From the NCBI GenBank assembly GCA_964633715.1, contig CAZWHQ010000021.1:1-64000 (forward strand): a stretch of DNA of 64,000 bases, in the 5' to 3' direction. The DNA comes from JAUWVG01 sp964633715. GTDB lineage: Bacteria; Acidobacteriota; Aminicenantia; Aminicenantales; Aminicenantaceae. The notes beneath the pieces were generated by a model. The model was not told where the DNA came from and did no database searches. It saw only the letters and a list, made by a program, of their open reading frames with translations. Shown here in pieces: positions 45,628 to 53,827 of this stretch (position 1 is its first letter; every line of letters begins with the position of its first letter). The translations under genes and the position numbers were made by a program.

Positions 45628-46293
45628 TTATAATTCTTCCTTTCTGAGTAGTTTTCCTTTGTAGAGGAACAGGATTTTTTTTCCAAAATTTCTGATCAAC
45701 TCCCGATCATGTGTACATATAATAACTGTTGACCCCCCCTCATTGACGGCTTTAAATAAACTCATGATTTCGACGGCTAGCTCAGTATCAAGATTTCCAG
45801 TTGGCTCATCCGCAAGAATAATTTGTGGATTGTTGACAATGGCTCTGGCTATAGCCACTCTCTGCTGTTCCCCATAGGAGAGCTGAGGAGGAAAAGCCCA
45901 CATTTTGTGGTGAAGATTCACCATGCGCAGTGCATTCAGAACCTTTCTTCTCTGCTCTTTTTGGGGAATCCCAAGTATCTGAAGAACAACAGCGACATTA
46001 TCGAAAACTTTTTTGTGAAAAAGTAGACGAAAATTTTGGAACACAATGCCCATGCTTCTTCTGAGCTGATATATTTTGTGATCAGGAATCTTAAGGATGT
46101 TTCTCCCATTGATTACGATCTGGCCTTGTGTAGGGTAAATTTCTCGAAAAATGATTTGAAGAAGAGTTGTCTTTCCGGCTCCACTAGGTCCAGTCACAAA
46201 CCAGAAGTCACCTTTTTCAATATGGAGAGTGATATCATCGAGAGCCCAATTGGGTTTTTGGTACTGTTTAGATATCCCATACAGCTCAATCAT
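45628..46293 (-). CDS. ftsE: cell-division ATP-binding protein FtsE
   Basis: This 221-residue ABC ATPase has Walker A GPSGAGKTT (36-44), the Q-loop segment RRSMGIVFQNFRLL, signature LSYGEQQRVAIARA and Walker B IILADEPTGNLD. The Q-loop RRxxGxxFQxFrLL is typical of FtsE. It is 23 nt upstream of ftsX. Its 5' leader contains the rod-like hairpin at 46385-46519. Confidence 0.95.
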   Translation of the reverse strand: MIELYGISKQYQKPNWALDDITLHIEKGDFWFVTGPSGAGKTTLLQIIFREIYPTQGQIVINGRNILKIPDHKIYQLRRSMGIVFQNFRLLFHKKVFDNVAVVLQILGIPQKEQRRKVLNALRMVNLHHKMWAFPPQLSYGEQQRVAIARAIVNNPQIILADEPTGNLDTELAVEIMSLFKAVNEGGSTVIICTHDRELIRNFGKKILFLYKGKLLRKEEL

Positions 46294-46384
46294 CTTGTTG
46301 GCTTCACACTATTCTGAAGTCTAAAATAATTTTCTTCACCCGGTATATTATCATTTTCCTCTTTATTTTTCTTCTTCTTAGTTC

Positions 46385-46519
46385 CGGCCTGCTTAATTCT
46401 GTGTTGTAGAAGGAATGGACGTCGCAGACATATCTCTGCCCGCAACGACAGATGGAGTGAGGACGGAGATGTGCTGCGTAAGGGTTCCATCCCTATTATT
46501 AGAATTATTGAGCAGGCCG
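46385..46519. other. 135-nt rod-like hairpin element in the ftsE leader
   Basis: Three stacked stems can be drawn. The outer stem pairs CGGCCTGCT-TAATTCT (46385-46400) with AGAATTA-ttg-AGCAGGCCG (46501-46519): 16 bp with a 3-nt bulge. The middle stem pairs GGAATGGA (46412-46419) with TCCATCC (46486-46492). The inner stem pairs CGCAG-a-CATATCTC (46423-46436) with GAGATGTG-CTGCG (46466-46478): 13 bp with one bulged A. The apical loop is 29 nt. It lies between the small membrane gene and ftsE; no T run follows it on either strand. It could be a non-coding RNA, a regulatory leader or a palindromic repeat. Confidence 0.6.
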
Positions 46520-46535
46520 AAATGAGGAGAAAGTT

Positions 46536-46709
46536 TTAGACGAAGAGGTACATGAACCAGCCAAACGCGAGGGCCCCCACAACCATGATGAGGAAAAGAG
46601 AGAGCGCGTAGCGGATTTGTGATTTTTTCTCGTTTCTTCGAATCAGGGCTAAAACAGAGGAGACAAAAGCTGAGTAAATGACCATTGAAATCAAAAGGCT
46701 CGTAAACAT
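46536..46709 (-). CDS. 57-residue two-span membrane protein
   Basis: The frame starts with an ATG that shares one base with the stop of the upstream gene (TGATG), a coupling arrangement. It encodes two hydrophobic helices (LLISMVIYSAFVSSVLALI and ALSLFLIMVVGALAFGWF) separated by a basic turn (RRNEKKSQIR). No family is recognised. Coupling to the preceding membrane protein and the clean two-helix profile support it as real. Confidence 0.75.
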   Translation of the reverse strand: MFTSLLISMVIYSAFVSSVLALIRRNEKKSQIRYALSLFLIMVVGALAFGWFMYLFV

Positions 46710-47077
46710 CAGTTCTTTTTCCCCGCCGCGATATCATAGGCATCTAGAGCGACAAGATAGTTTAGAAGGCCGGCTCCAGCAATATAAGCTGTGCCGAATT
46801 CAAATGAGATGCTTCTCAAATTGCCTAGTCCAAAAGAAAAAATTTTCGTCAAAAGAAAAAGGATTCCTGTCCCAATATCCGAGAAAAAGGCCAGGATTGT
46901 CAGAGGATTTTCTGTCTGGAAGGAATAGACTCGACCGCCCATAAATAGGCCTAATGCGGACATGGATAAAATGGCCACAAAGAAGAAGAGAGCTCTTTTG
47001 AACTTCTTCAAGGCGGCATGTCCCAGGCCGGGAATAAACCATCCCAAAATAAGATAGGCAATAGCTTTTGTATTCAT
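46709..47077 (-). CDS. small polytopic membrane protein, DUF6677-like
   Basis: This 122-residue protein has three or four hydrophobic helices. The N terminus MNTKAIAYLILGWFIPGLGH is the P-G-L-G-H pattern seen in TM2/DUF6677-type small membrane proteins; the C-terminal part (YIAGAGLLNYLVALDAYDIA) also fits that group. The start at 47077 is chosen from the pattern; the ribosome site is weak. It is coupled to a 57-residue membrane protein downstream, and the structured element B lies in its 5' region. Function unknown. Confidence 0.7.
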   Translation of the reverse strand: MNTKAIAYLILGWFIPGLGHAALKKFKRALFFFVAILSMSALGLFMGGRVYSFQTENPLTILAFFSDIGTGILFLLTKIFSFGLGNLRSISFEFGTAYIAGAGLLNYLVALDAYDIAAGKKN

Positions 47078-47133
47078 TTTTGAAAACGCATGATAAAGTA
47101 AAATGCCCAAAAAAGCAAGAATACAACAGTCGC

Positions 47134-47335
47134 ATTTCCATCTCCATGATTTGAAGAATAAGTTCTGCAAAGTGATTCGAAATCACGTTGCGTTTTCCCC
47201 AGCGAGGAAAACTCACTCGATCTCCGTTCCTCGCTCTCATCTCCCAAGAGGTAGATGAACCATGCCCGCTCGTCCTCCAAACGGATTTCTCCATCATCTT
47301 CCCAGAACTCATAATAAAATCATGGAGATGGAAAT
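47134..47335 (-). ncRNA. candidate structured RNA, copy B, closed by a perfect 19-bp stem
   Basis: The ends are perfect complements over 19 nt (AAATCATGGAGATGGAAAT at 47317-47335 on the plus strand against 47134-47152). On the minus strand an inner stem GAGTTCTG/CAGAACTT follows. The core 47306-47264 matches copy A (36706-36748) at 38 of 43 positions. A second shared block TGGGGAAA-ACGC-aa-CGTG is at 47201-47184. The helix CGTTT/AAACG replaces CGTAT/ATACG of copy A. The variable middle is longer here and holds a hairpin TCATCTaCC/GGgAGATGA. On this strand it lies 57 nt upstream of the DUF6677-like gene. The region 47078-47443 otherwise holds the promoter of the downstream plus-strand operon and no gene. 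Confidence 0.62.
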
Positions 47336-47357
47336 TCTTCCAAATATGTCTGTTTTG

Positions 47358-47386
47358 TTGCATGCGAAATGGGCTTTCATTATAAT
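47358..47386 (+). promoter_or_regulatory. sigma-70-type promoter of the diiron/rubredoxin operon
   Basis: TTGCAT (47358-47363) and a perfect TATAAT (47381-47386) are 17 nt apart. Transcription would start near 47393, leaving about 50 nt before the ATG at 47444. It lies just outside the 19-bp closing stem of element B, so the two are transcribed in opposite directions if B is read on the minus strand. Confidence 0.65.
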
Positions 47387-47443
47387 AAGGATTCGTTAAC
47401 ATTTAAATATTAATAATTTTTGGAATTCTATTGAGGAGTGAAA

Positions 47444-47896
47444 ATGGAATATTCAAACTTTGAGGACATCATTCAATTTGCCATCCAAAGAGAAGAGGAT
47501 GCCTGCAGAGCTTACGGTGAAATGAGTCAAAAAGCTGAAACACCAGGATTAAAAGAGCTGCTGCTCGAGCTTCAGACTGAAGAGGAAAAACACAAAGAAC
47601 TTCTCCAAGGCATCACAAGCACTGATACAGGAAGCCTGGAAACACACAAAGTTATCGATTTGAAGATCAGTGATTTCCTAACAGAGGAACCGCCCTCACC
47701 CGATATGACCTTTCAGGATCTTCTTATTCTTGCCGCAAAAAAAGAGCAGGAAGCCGTAGACCTCTACACGAGCATGAAGGCGTCTGTAAACTCAGATGAG
47801 TTGAAAAAACTGTTTGACTTTTTAGTCGAACAAGAAAAAGAGCATAAGTTAAAATTGGAGATGGAATACGAAAAATATGTCCTCGATGAAGGATAG
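47444..47896 (+). CDS. rubrerythrin-like diiron (ferritin-like) protein without rubredoxin tail
   Basis: This 150-residue four-helix protein carries the two diiron half-sites of the rubrerythrin fold: AIQREEDACRAYGEM with EEEKHKELL, and AAKKEQEAVDLYTSM with EQEKEHKLKL (E...ExxH twice). Rubrerythrins reduce peroxide in anaerobes. It lacks the C-terminal rubredoxin domain, but a separate rubredoxin gene follows 28 nt downstream. The ATG at 47444 follows GAGGAG; an in-frame GTG lies 6 nt upstream. Confidence 0.88.
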   Translation: MEYSNFEDIIQFAIQREEDACRAYGEMSQKAETPGLKELLLELQTEEEKHKELLQGITSTDTGSLETHKVIDLKISDFLTEEPPSPDMTFQDLLILAAKKEQEAVDLYTSMKASVNSDELKKLFDFLVEQEKEHKLKLEMEYEKYVLDEG

Positions 47897-47924
47897 AATC
47901 TATTAGAGTTATAAGGAGATAACA

Positions 47925-48083
47925 ATGGAAAAATGGGAATGCACAGCCTGTGGTTATGTCTATGATCCCGAAAAGGGAGATCCTGACAATGGGATAAATC
48001 CGGGAACGTCTTTTGAGGACCTTCCTGATGACTGGACATGCCCTCAATGCGGAGTGACTAAGGATTTTTTCCAGAAAATTTAA
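47925..48083 (+). CDS. rubredoxin
   Basis: This 52-residue electron carrier has the two iron-binding loops CTACGY (C6, C9) and CPQCGV (C39, C42), the spacer YDPEKGDPDNGINPGTSFEDLP and the core aromatics (W4, Y11, Y13, W37). AAGGAGAT lies 6 nt before the ATG. It should carry electrons from the oxidoreductase encoded next to the diiron protein encoded before it. Confidence 0.97.
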   Translation: MEKWECTACGYVYDPEKGDPDNGINPGTSFEDLPDDWTCPQCGVTKDFFQKI

Positions 48084-48110
48084 ACAGTCCGTCGGCTAAA
48101 ACAGAAATAT

Positions 48111-49310
48111 ATGCGAATCATCACAGTGGGAAATGGTCTGGCCGGAACCATTTTTTCTAAAACTGCTCATGGCCTCGATCCGGATTTAGACATCCAAATA
48201 TATACGGATGAAAACTACCGGTACTATCCCCGTCCAAACCTCATCGAATTTTTAGCGGGGAACTTATCCTATGAGCGCCTCTTTGCATTTCCGGAAGAGT
48301 GGTACAGCTCTCAAAATATCCACCTTTCTCTCGGACAGTTTGTAGAAAAAATCAATCCCGCGTCCAAGGAAGTCGAATTAAAAGGAGGAAGACGAGAAAA
48401 ATATGATGTTCTTCTCCTAGCAAACGGAGCGCATTCTTTTCAACCGCCAGTTAATGGGATCGACAAAAAAGGAGTGTTTACACTGAGGACTCTGGATGAT
48501 GGGCTGGATATCCTGGCCTATGTCAAAGAACGCCGCAAAGTGGCTGTTGTGGGTGGAGGACTTCTGGGACTAGAAATTGCTCGTGCGCTTTTAACAAGTG
48601 GATTGGAGGTTGACGTTATTGAATTCTTTCCACGGCTGCTGCCAAGGCAGCTGGATTCTCAGGGAGCAGAGGTTTTAAAAAATGAGATAGAAAAGATGGG
48701 TATAAAGGTTTTTTTGGGAAAAGCCACACAGGAGATCTTAGGAGATAAGGAGATTAAAGGATTACGATTTAAAGGAGGGGAAAGTCTCGAAACCGAAGCC
48801 GCCGTTTTTGCAGCGGGTGTGCGTCCTAATATACAGCTGGCTGCAGCCGCTGGTTTGGAAGTGGACAGAGGCATTGTCGTTAATGAGTATCTTCAAACAA
48901 GCCATGAAGGAATTTTTGCCGCAGGAGATGGCGTTCAGTTTAAGGGTCAGGTACCGGGAATTATCTCTGCTGCGTTTAATCAGGCCAGAACCGCTGCCTC
49001 AAATGTTTTGGCTATCAAACAAAGTTATTTTGGAACGATTCCGTCCAATACTTTAAAAGTTGCGGGAGTCGATGTGACATCCATCGGTTCCGTCAATCCA
49101 GAAGAGGCTGTCGAGGAGTACAGGTTTGAGGATAAAGATGCAGGTGTGTATAAAAAAATTGTTGTCCAGCAGGGGGAAATCATTGGAGCGATCTGGATAG
49201 GAACGAAAAAAGGTGTAAAGGAAATCAATCAGGTGATTTCCCAAAAAATGAATATCGAGACATTCAAAACATCCATTCTTAAAAAGGATTTTGACTTCTC
49301 AGTCTTATGA
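48111..49310 (+). CDS. NAD(P)H:rubredoxin oxidoreductase-like FAD enzyme
   Basis: This 399-residue pyridine nucleotide-disulfide-type oxidoreductase has an N-terminal FAD motif VGNGLAGT, an NAD(P) motif VAVVGGGLLGLEIA (near residue 145) and the second FAD motif HEGIFAAGDGVQF. It resembles the NADH-rubredoxin reductase / NirB N-terminal group. With rubredoxin and the diiron protein it forms a complete chain from NAD(P)H to peroxide or oxygen. Its stop overlaps the start of the beta-barrel gene that follows (ATGA). Confidence 0.88.
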   Translation: MRIITVGNGLAGTIFSKTAHGLDPDLDIQIYTDENYRYYPRPNLIEFLAGNLSYERLFAFPEEWYSSQNIHLSLGQFVEKINPASKEVELKGGRREKYDVLLLANGAHSFQPPVNGIDKKGVFTLRTLDDGLDILAYVKERRKVAVVGGGLLGLEIARALLTSGLEVDVIEFFPRLLPRQLDSQGAEVLKNEIEKMGIKVFLGKATQEILGDKEIKGLRFKGGESLETEAAVFAAGVRPNIQLAAAAGLEVDRGIVVNEYLQTSHEGIFAAGDGVQFKGQVPGIISAAFNQARTAASNVLAIKQSYFGTIPSNTLKVAGVDVTSIGSVNPEEAVEEYRFEDKDAGVYKKIVVQQGEIIGAIWIGTKKGVKEINQVISQKMNIETFKTSILKKDFDFSVL

Positions 49311-50311
49311 ATAAAAGAGTCATTTTTGTTGTCTTTTTTCTTTTTGCGGCTTTCCAGATTACCAGGGGTGAAACGAACGGCTACCTTTCTTTTGATTATT
49401 CAAAAAAATTGAGGAATGCAGAAAAAAAAACCGATTCTTTTCAGAATATTCAGCTTGGGTTTATTCTTTCCGGCAGCCCCTCTCCCGGTATCGGGTATTT
49501 GGCAGAACTGCGTTTTGGTGATGGAAAAGTCGAACCCGAACAAGCTTGGATCAGGTTCTTCTCCTCTGAATCTTTCAGATTGAAGTTAGGTCTTTATCTT
49601 ATACCATTTGGAAAATACAATGTGTTTGGCCGGCCGCATGAAACCTTTTTGGTTCAAATCCCTTTAAATATTTCCCATTCATTTCCCTTAAGATGGAGAG
49701 ATATCGGCATTCTTATTGAAGGTCGGATCGGTAGTTTGTTGTATGAGGTTTTTGCGGGCAATGGTCTTTCGGAAGGGGAGAGTTTGAGTGAGGGACAGCA
49801 GTTTCTTGACAACAATAAGAACAAGGGTTTCGGGGGGCGATTAAGTTGGTTTATTAGTCAAAACTTTGAGGTGGCCTATTCGTATTACAGAGGCAAAGTC
49901 GATACAGACAACCAGAGAAACACCGTTCTTCAATGTGTTGACATGACCTGGAGCACGGAAGATTTTAAGGTGTTGGGAGAATACACTTGGCGGGACATAG
50001 AGAATCCCAGTGGATATTCCAAAGGGCACATCGATGGATATTTTATCCAGGCCTCTTTGCCTCTTCAAAAAATCCATCCTGTTGTCTCCTATCAGAAGCT
50101 CAACTACTCGGATACCTTTCATGGCAGGGGATTTGTCAGCCCCCTGACTCCGGGGGCTGGTATGCAACTCAATATGAACCGCTGGGCGTTTGGTTTTGTG
50201 TTTATGCCGTATCCAAATGTGCATATCAAACTCGAATATGATCTCAATAAGGATGAATCGATAGACCTGAAAAAGACCGCGCTCACCTTACAGGCTGCAC
50301 TCAACTTTTGA
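49307..50311 (+). CDS. predicted outer-membrane beta-barrel protein
   Basis: This 334-residue protein has a signal peptide (VIFVVFFLFAAFQITRG) and then alternating polar/aromatic beta strands throughout, ending in LQAALNF with the C-terminal phenylalanine typical of outer-membrane barrels. It resembles phosphate-selective or general porins in texture only; no specific family is recognised. It is translationally coupled to the rubredoxin reductase gene (4-nt overlap), an unusual partner for a cytoplasmic redox gene. Confidence 0.7.
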   Translation: MNKRVIFVVFFLFAAFQITRGETNGYLSFDYSKKLRNAEKKTDSFQNIQLGFILSGSPSPGIGYLAELRFGDGKVEPEQAWIRFFSSESFRLKLGLYLIPFGKYNVFGRPHETFLVQIPLNISHSFPLRWRDIGILIEGRIGSLLYEVFAGNGLSEGESLSEGQQFLDNNKNKGFGGRLSWFISQNFEVAYSYYRGKVDTDNQRNTVLQCVDMTWSTEDFKVLGEYTWRDIENPSGYSKGHIDGYFIQASLPLQKIHPVVSYQKLNYSDTFHGRGFVSPLTPGAGMQLNMNRWAFGFVFMPYPNVHIKLEYDLNKDESIDLKKTALTLQAALNF

Positions 50312-50313
50312 CC

Positions 50314-50342
50314 TTGTTTCTGCATTTGACTTCTGATAGAAT
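50314..50342 (+). promoter_or_regulatory. sigma-70-type promoter of purA
   Basis: TTGTTT (50314-50319) and TAGAAT (50337-50342) are 17 nt apart, beginning just after the stop of the barrel gene. Transcription would start near 50349 and the purA ATG is at 50407. Confidence 0.5.
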
Positions 50343-50406
50343 TCATTTTCCAATATCGGACGCTTTATTCTTTAATAAATATCTATCCTGAATATTGAGG
50401 AAAGAC

Positions 50407-51735
50407 ATGGTCAATTTGGTAGTTGTCGGCACCCAGTGGGGGGATGAAGGAAAGGGGAAAATCATTGATCTTCTCACACCTCCCTTCGATATTGTGGCTC
50501 GGTTCCAGGGCGGACACAATGCTGGTCACACTGTCTATTTCGAGGGAAAAAAAGTAATCCTCCATCTCATCCCTTCCGGAATTCTCCATTCTGATAAACT
50601 CTGCCTTATTGGGAATGGAGTTGTTATCGATCCGAAAGCTTTTCTTGATGAACTCTCTTTTTTAAAGGATTTCGGGATAAATATTAAAAACAATCTTGTT
50701 CTCAGCAAGAATGCCCATCTTATATTTCCCTATCACTGTCAACTTGAAACCATTAGCGAACAACGCAGAGGGGATAAAAAAATAGGGACAACATGCCGAG
50801 GGATTGGCCCTGCCTACATGGACAGAGTCGCTCGAAGGGGCATACGTGCCGGAGATCTCTTGAATCTGAGCATATTAGAAGAAAAAATCAAATCAAACGT
50901 AGAAGAATACAACATCTTTCTAGAGTTTTACGGCGAAAAAGGTCTTGATCCGGGAAAAATATTTGAGGAGTATTCAATTTATGCAGGTCAAATTCAAAAG
51001 TATATCAAGGATGTGTCTGTTATTCTCGATGAGCAGATTTCAAGAGGAAAGTCCGTTCTGTTTGAAGGCGCCCAAGGGACGCTGCTCGATATCGATTTTG
51101 GAACCTATCCCTATGTGACGTCCTCTAATTCGACTGTAGGAGGAGTGTGTACCGGTTTAGGCGTAAGCCCGGACAAAATTGATGAAGTGTTAGGTATTAC
51201 AAAAGCCTACACAACTCGAGTGGGAGGAGGCCCCTTCCCTACCGAAATGGGGGGAGAAATCGGGGCTTTTCTCCAGGAAAAGGGAAAGGAATTTGGTGCT
51301 ACGACCGGGCGTCCAAGACGCTGTGGATGGTTTGACGCTTTTGGAGTAGCCTATGCCTGCCGGCTGAACGGCATCAAACATCTTGCTTTAACTAAGCCCG
51401 ATGTTTTGGATAGTCTTGAAGAGTTGTCCGTATGTGTTGGATATAAACATAAGGGACAACGGCTGGGGGAGTATCCCTGCGAGAGTTGGATTCTATCAGA
51501 AGTTGAACCGGTCTATAAAAAAGTGCGGGGATGGAAAGAAACGCTCAATTCGGTTGAAGATTATGATTCTTTCCCTCAGGAGTTCAAAGATTATGTCCAC
51601 CTTGTTGAAGATCTTGTTGAAGCGAACGTGTCCATTGTATCCACGGGTGTAGAGAGAGGAGATACTGTGTTTCGTGAGGATTTGGTACAGTCTTTTGTAG
51701 ATTTAGAAAAAGTAAAAACTGGAGTGGGAATGTAA
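50407..51735 (+). CDS. purA: adenylosuccinate synthetase
   Basis: This 442-residue enzyme joins IMP and aspartate with GTP in AMP synthesis. Family motifs are GTQWGDEGKGKIID at the N terminus, GGHNAGHTVYF, GIGPAYMDRVARRGIR, FEGAQGTLLDIDFGTYPYVTSS and TTGRPRRCGWFDAF. The start at 50407 follows GAGGAAAGAC; an in-frame TTG lies 12 nt upstream. It is followed by a small hairpin and a sigma-54 activator gene. Confidence 0.97.
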   Translation: MVNLVVVGTQWGDEGKGKIIDLLTPPFDIVARFQGGHNAGHTVYFEGKKVILHLIPSGILHSDKLCLIGNGVVIDPKAFLDELSFLKDFGINIKNNLVLSKNAHLIFPYHCQLETISEQRRGDKKIGTTCRGIGPAYMDRVARRGIRAGDLLNLSILEEKIKSNVEEYNIFLEFYGEKGLDPGKIFEEYSIYAGQIQKYIKDVSVILDEQISRGKSVLFEGAQGTLLDIDFGTYPYVTSSNSTVGGVCTGLGVSPDKIDEVLGITKAYTTRVGGGPFPTEMGGEIGAFLQEKGKEFGATTGRPRRCGWFDAFGVAYACRLNGIKHLALTKPDVLDSLEELSVCVGYKHKGQRLGEYPCESWILSEVEPVYKKVRGWKETLNSVEDYDSFPQEFKDYVHLVEDLVEANVSIVSTGVERGDTVFREDLVQSFVDLEKVKTGVGM

Positions 51736-51739
51736 AAGG

Positions 51740-51770
51740 CCCCTGGCCTGTAATTCATTTAAAGCAGGGG
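51740..51770. repeat. small GC hairpin after purA
   Basis: CCCCTG (51740-51745) pairs with CAGGGG (51765-51770) across a 19-nt loop that contains GGCCTGTAATTCAT. No T run follows, so it is a poor terminator. The loop words recur in other intergenic palindromes of the window (15062, 18317, 46386). Confidence 0.4.
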
Positions 51771-51783
51771 ACTCTTTAGAGTT

Positions 51784-53802
51784 ATGACAAAAAAATCCGG
51801 ATTGATAAACCGGGAGGAAACGCCTTCTGAATCATTAGAGAATTTTGATATTCTCTGCCAAGTTTCAGAAAAAATATCACATCTTTCTGATTTGAAAACC
51901 ACGCTGGATGAAATCCTGGCTTTTCTTCCCAATGTTACAGAATGCCATCATCTTGCTATCAGAATCATTGATTCTTCCGGCAATATCCCAATTTATTCCC
52001 AGTTCGGATTGGAGAAGAAATTTATGGAATCCGAACATTGGGTGACGATGAAGGACTGCCTGTGTGGATATGTCGCTAAGGGGGATGTTGACAGAGATCT
52101 TCCTTTTATTACAGATTTCGGATCATTTTACACGAATTCCATGAGTCTTCTCAATGCAAATATTCGAAAGCATAAACATCGACTAGAGGCCCTCACTCTC
52201 AGGAATGTGTGCCAGAACTGCGGATATGAATCTGTAGCCATTATTCCTGTGAAGATCCAAGAAAAAATCATCGCGGAACTTTATCTTTCTGATGAAAGAA
52301 AGGATCTATTTCCTTTGCAAAAAGTCAAGTTTTTTGAAAAGTTGAGCACCCAAATTGGCATTGCCATCCACAATTCGCAGCTGTATTCCTCTCTTATAGA
52401 TTCACAGAAAAAAGTCATGGATCTTTTCGATTCGGCATCGATAGGAATTATTGAGCTGGATACAAAGGGGACTGTTCTTCAGATCAATCAGAAAGGTGCC
52501 AGCCTATTCGGATATTCAAATCCGAAAAAATTGTTGGATAACGCTGTCAGAATGAATGAACTCAATCTGGACGAGGAGAGCTGGGACAGCTTTATTGAAG
52601 ATGTTGACCAAAAAGGTGCTGTGGTCAACCGTGTGATTCAATTTCAAACCGGGCAACAAAACATGTTTCTTGAAATGTCCTTAAAATCCATCACTGATAA
52701 GAAGAAGAACACAATTGGATATCGAGGCACATTCCACGATGTCACTGACAGCGTGAGACTTGAAGAAGAGAGGCTAAACAAGGCCAAGACAGAATCCCTG
52801 AAAAACAGGTATTATCAAGAAACCCAAATTCTGAAAGATGAGCTAAAATCTAATTATCCTTTCGAGGAGATGATTGGAACGAGCCGACCCATTCAGGAGG
52901 TTAAAAAAGCCATCCAACAGGTGGCGCCCACAGATACAACAGTGCTGATAAAAGGCGAAACAGGAACTGGAAAGGAATTGGTTGCTCGTTATATTCATGA
53001 ACTCAGTTTACGGAAAGACAGAATATTGGTAAAAGTTAATTGTGCGGCTTTATCCGAAGGTTTGATAGCATCAGAGTTGTTCGGGCACGAGAAGGGAGCA
53101 TTTACAGGGGCCATTCAGAAGAGGCTTGGCCGGTTTGAATATGCAGATAAAGCCACAATTTTCTTGGATGAAATAGGTGATTTACCCCTAGAAACACAGG
53201 CCATGCTCTTGAGGGCACTTCAGGATGGAGAATTTGAAAGAGTTGGGAGTTCAAAGACCATCAAGATTGATGTCCGACTGCTGGCAGCGACAAACAGAGA
53301 CTTGAGTCTTCTCGTTCAAGAGAAAAAATTCAGGCAGGATCTGTTTTTTCGATTGAATGTTTTTCCAATAGATGTTCCTCCTCTTAGGGATAGACGTGAA
53401 GACATTCCTCTTTTGGCCGCCTATTATATTGAGCAGTTTGGGAGAAAACTGGGGAAAAAAATTGATCGTGTCAAAGAAGAAACCATGCAGATTTTTTTAG
53501 ACTATTCCTGGCCTGGCAATGTCCGGGAATTGCAGAACATCATAGAACATGGGTTGGTCATCTCGAAAAAAGGCATTCTTGAAATATCTGATGCCTACTT
53601 TAGGCAAACCCCGGGAGGGAAAAAAGCAGCAAAACTTCTTCCCATGGATGAGTTTGAGAAACACTACATCATCGAAGTGCTTCGTTTTACTCAGGGAGCG
53701 ATTTATGGAGATGGGGGCGCAGCCAGTATTTTAGGCATGAAACCTTCGACACTCCAGAGCCGAATGAAAAAACTGGCTATAGACAGAACACAATACAAGT
53801 AG
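51784..53802 (+). CDS. sigma-54-dependent activator with GAF and PAS sensor domains
   Basis: This 672-residue regulator has a GAF-like domain (about 20-205) carrying cysteines in KDCLCGYV and NVCQNCGYESVAIIP, a PAS domain (about 210-330), an AAA+ domain with Walker A GETGTGKE and an intact sigma-54 loop GAFTGA, Walker B ATIFLDEIGDL, and a Fis-type helix-turn-helix at the end (GAASILGMKPSTLQSRMKKL). It has no receiver domain, so it senses directly rather than through a kinase. The next operon (2-oxoacid:ferredoxin oxidoreductase) has a good -24/-12 promoter and an upstream palindrome, making it the likely target. Confidence 0.94.
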   Translation: MTKKSGLINREETPSESLENFDILCQVSEKISHLSDLKTTLDEILAFLPNVTECHHLAIRIIDSSGNIPIYSQFGLEKKFMESEHWVTMKDCLCGYVAKGDVDRDLPFITDFGSFYTNSMSLLNANIRKHKHRLEALTLRNVCQNCGYESVAIIPVKIQEKIIAELYLSDERKDLFPLQKVKFFEKLSTQIGIAIHNSQLYSSLIDSQKKVMDLFDSASIGIIELDTKGTVLQINQKGASLFGYSNPKKLLDNAVRMNELNLDEESWDSFIEDVDQKGAVVNRVIQFQTGQQNMFLEMSLKSITDKKKNTIGYRGTFHDVTDSVRLEEERLNKAKTESLKNRYYQETQILKDELKSNYPFEEMIGTSRPIQEVKKAIQQVAPTDTTVLIKGETGTGKELVARYIHELSLRKDRILVKVNCAALSEGLIASELFGHEKGAFTGAIQKRLGRFEYADKATIFLDEIGDLPLETQAMLLRALQDGEFERVGSSKTIKIDVRLLAATNRDLSLLVQEKKFRQDLFFRLNVFPIDVPPLRDRREDIPLLAAYYIEQFGRKLGKKIDRVKEETMQIFLDYSWPGNVRELQNIIEHGLVISKKGILEISDAYFRQTPGGKKAAKLLPMDEFEKHYIIEVLRFTQGAIYGDGGAASILGMKPSTLQSRMKKLAIDRTQYK

Positions 53803-53827
53803 GGCGAGAATAGTATCAGCGGGAAAC

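Noticed and set aside
46393..46743. 116-codon minus-strand frame across the rod hairpin and small membrane gene
   Set aside because: It runs out of frame through the coupled 57-residue membrane gene and the hairpin; composition looks random.
46800..47402. 200-codon minus-strand frame across element B
   Set aside because: It is out of frame with the DUF6677-like gene and cuts through both stems of element B; no motif seen.
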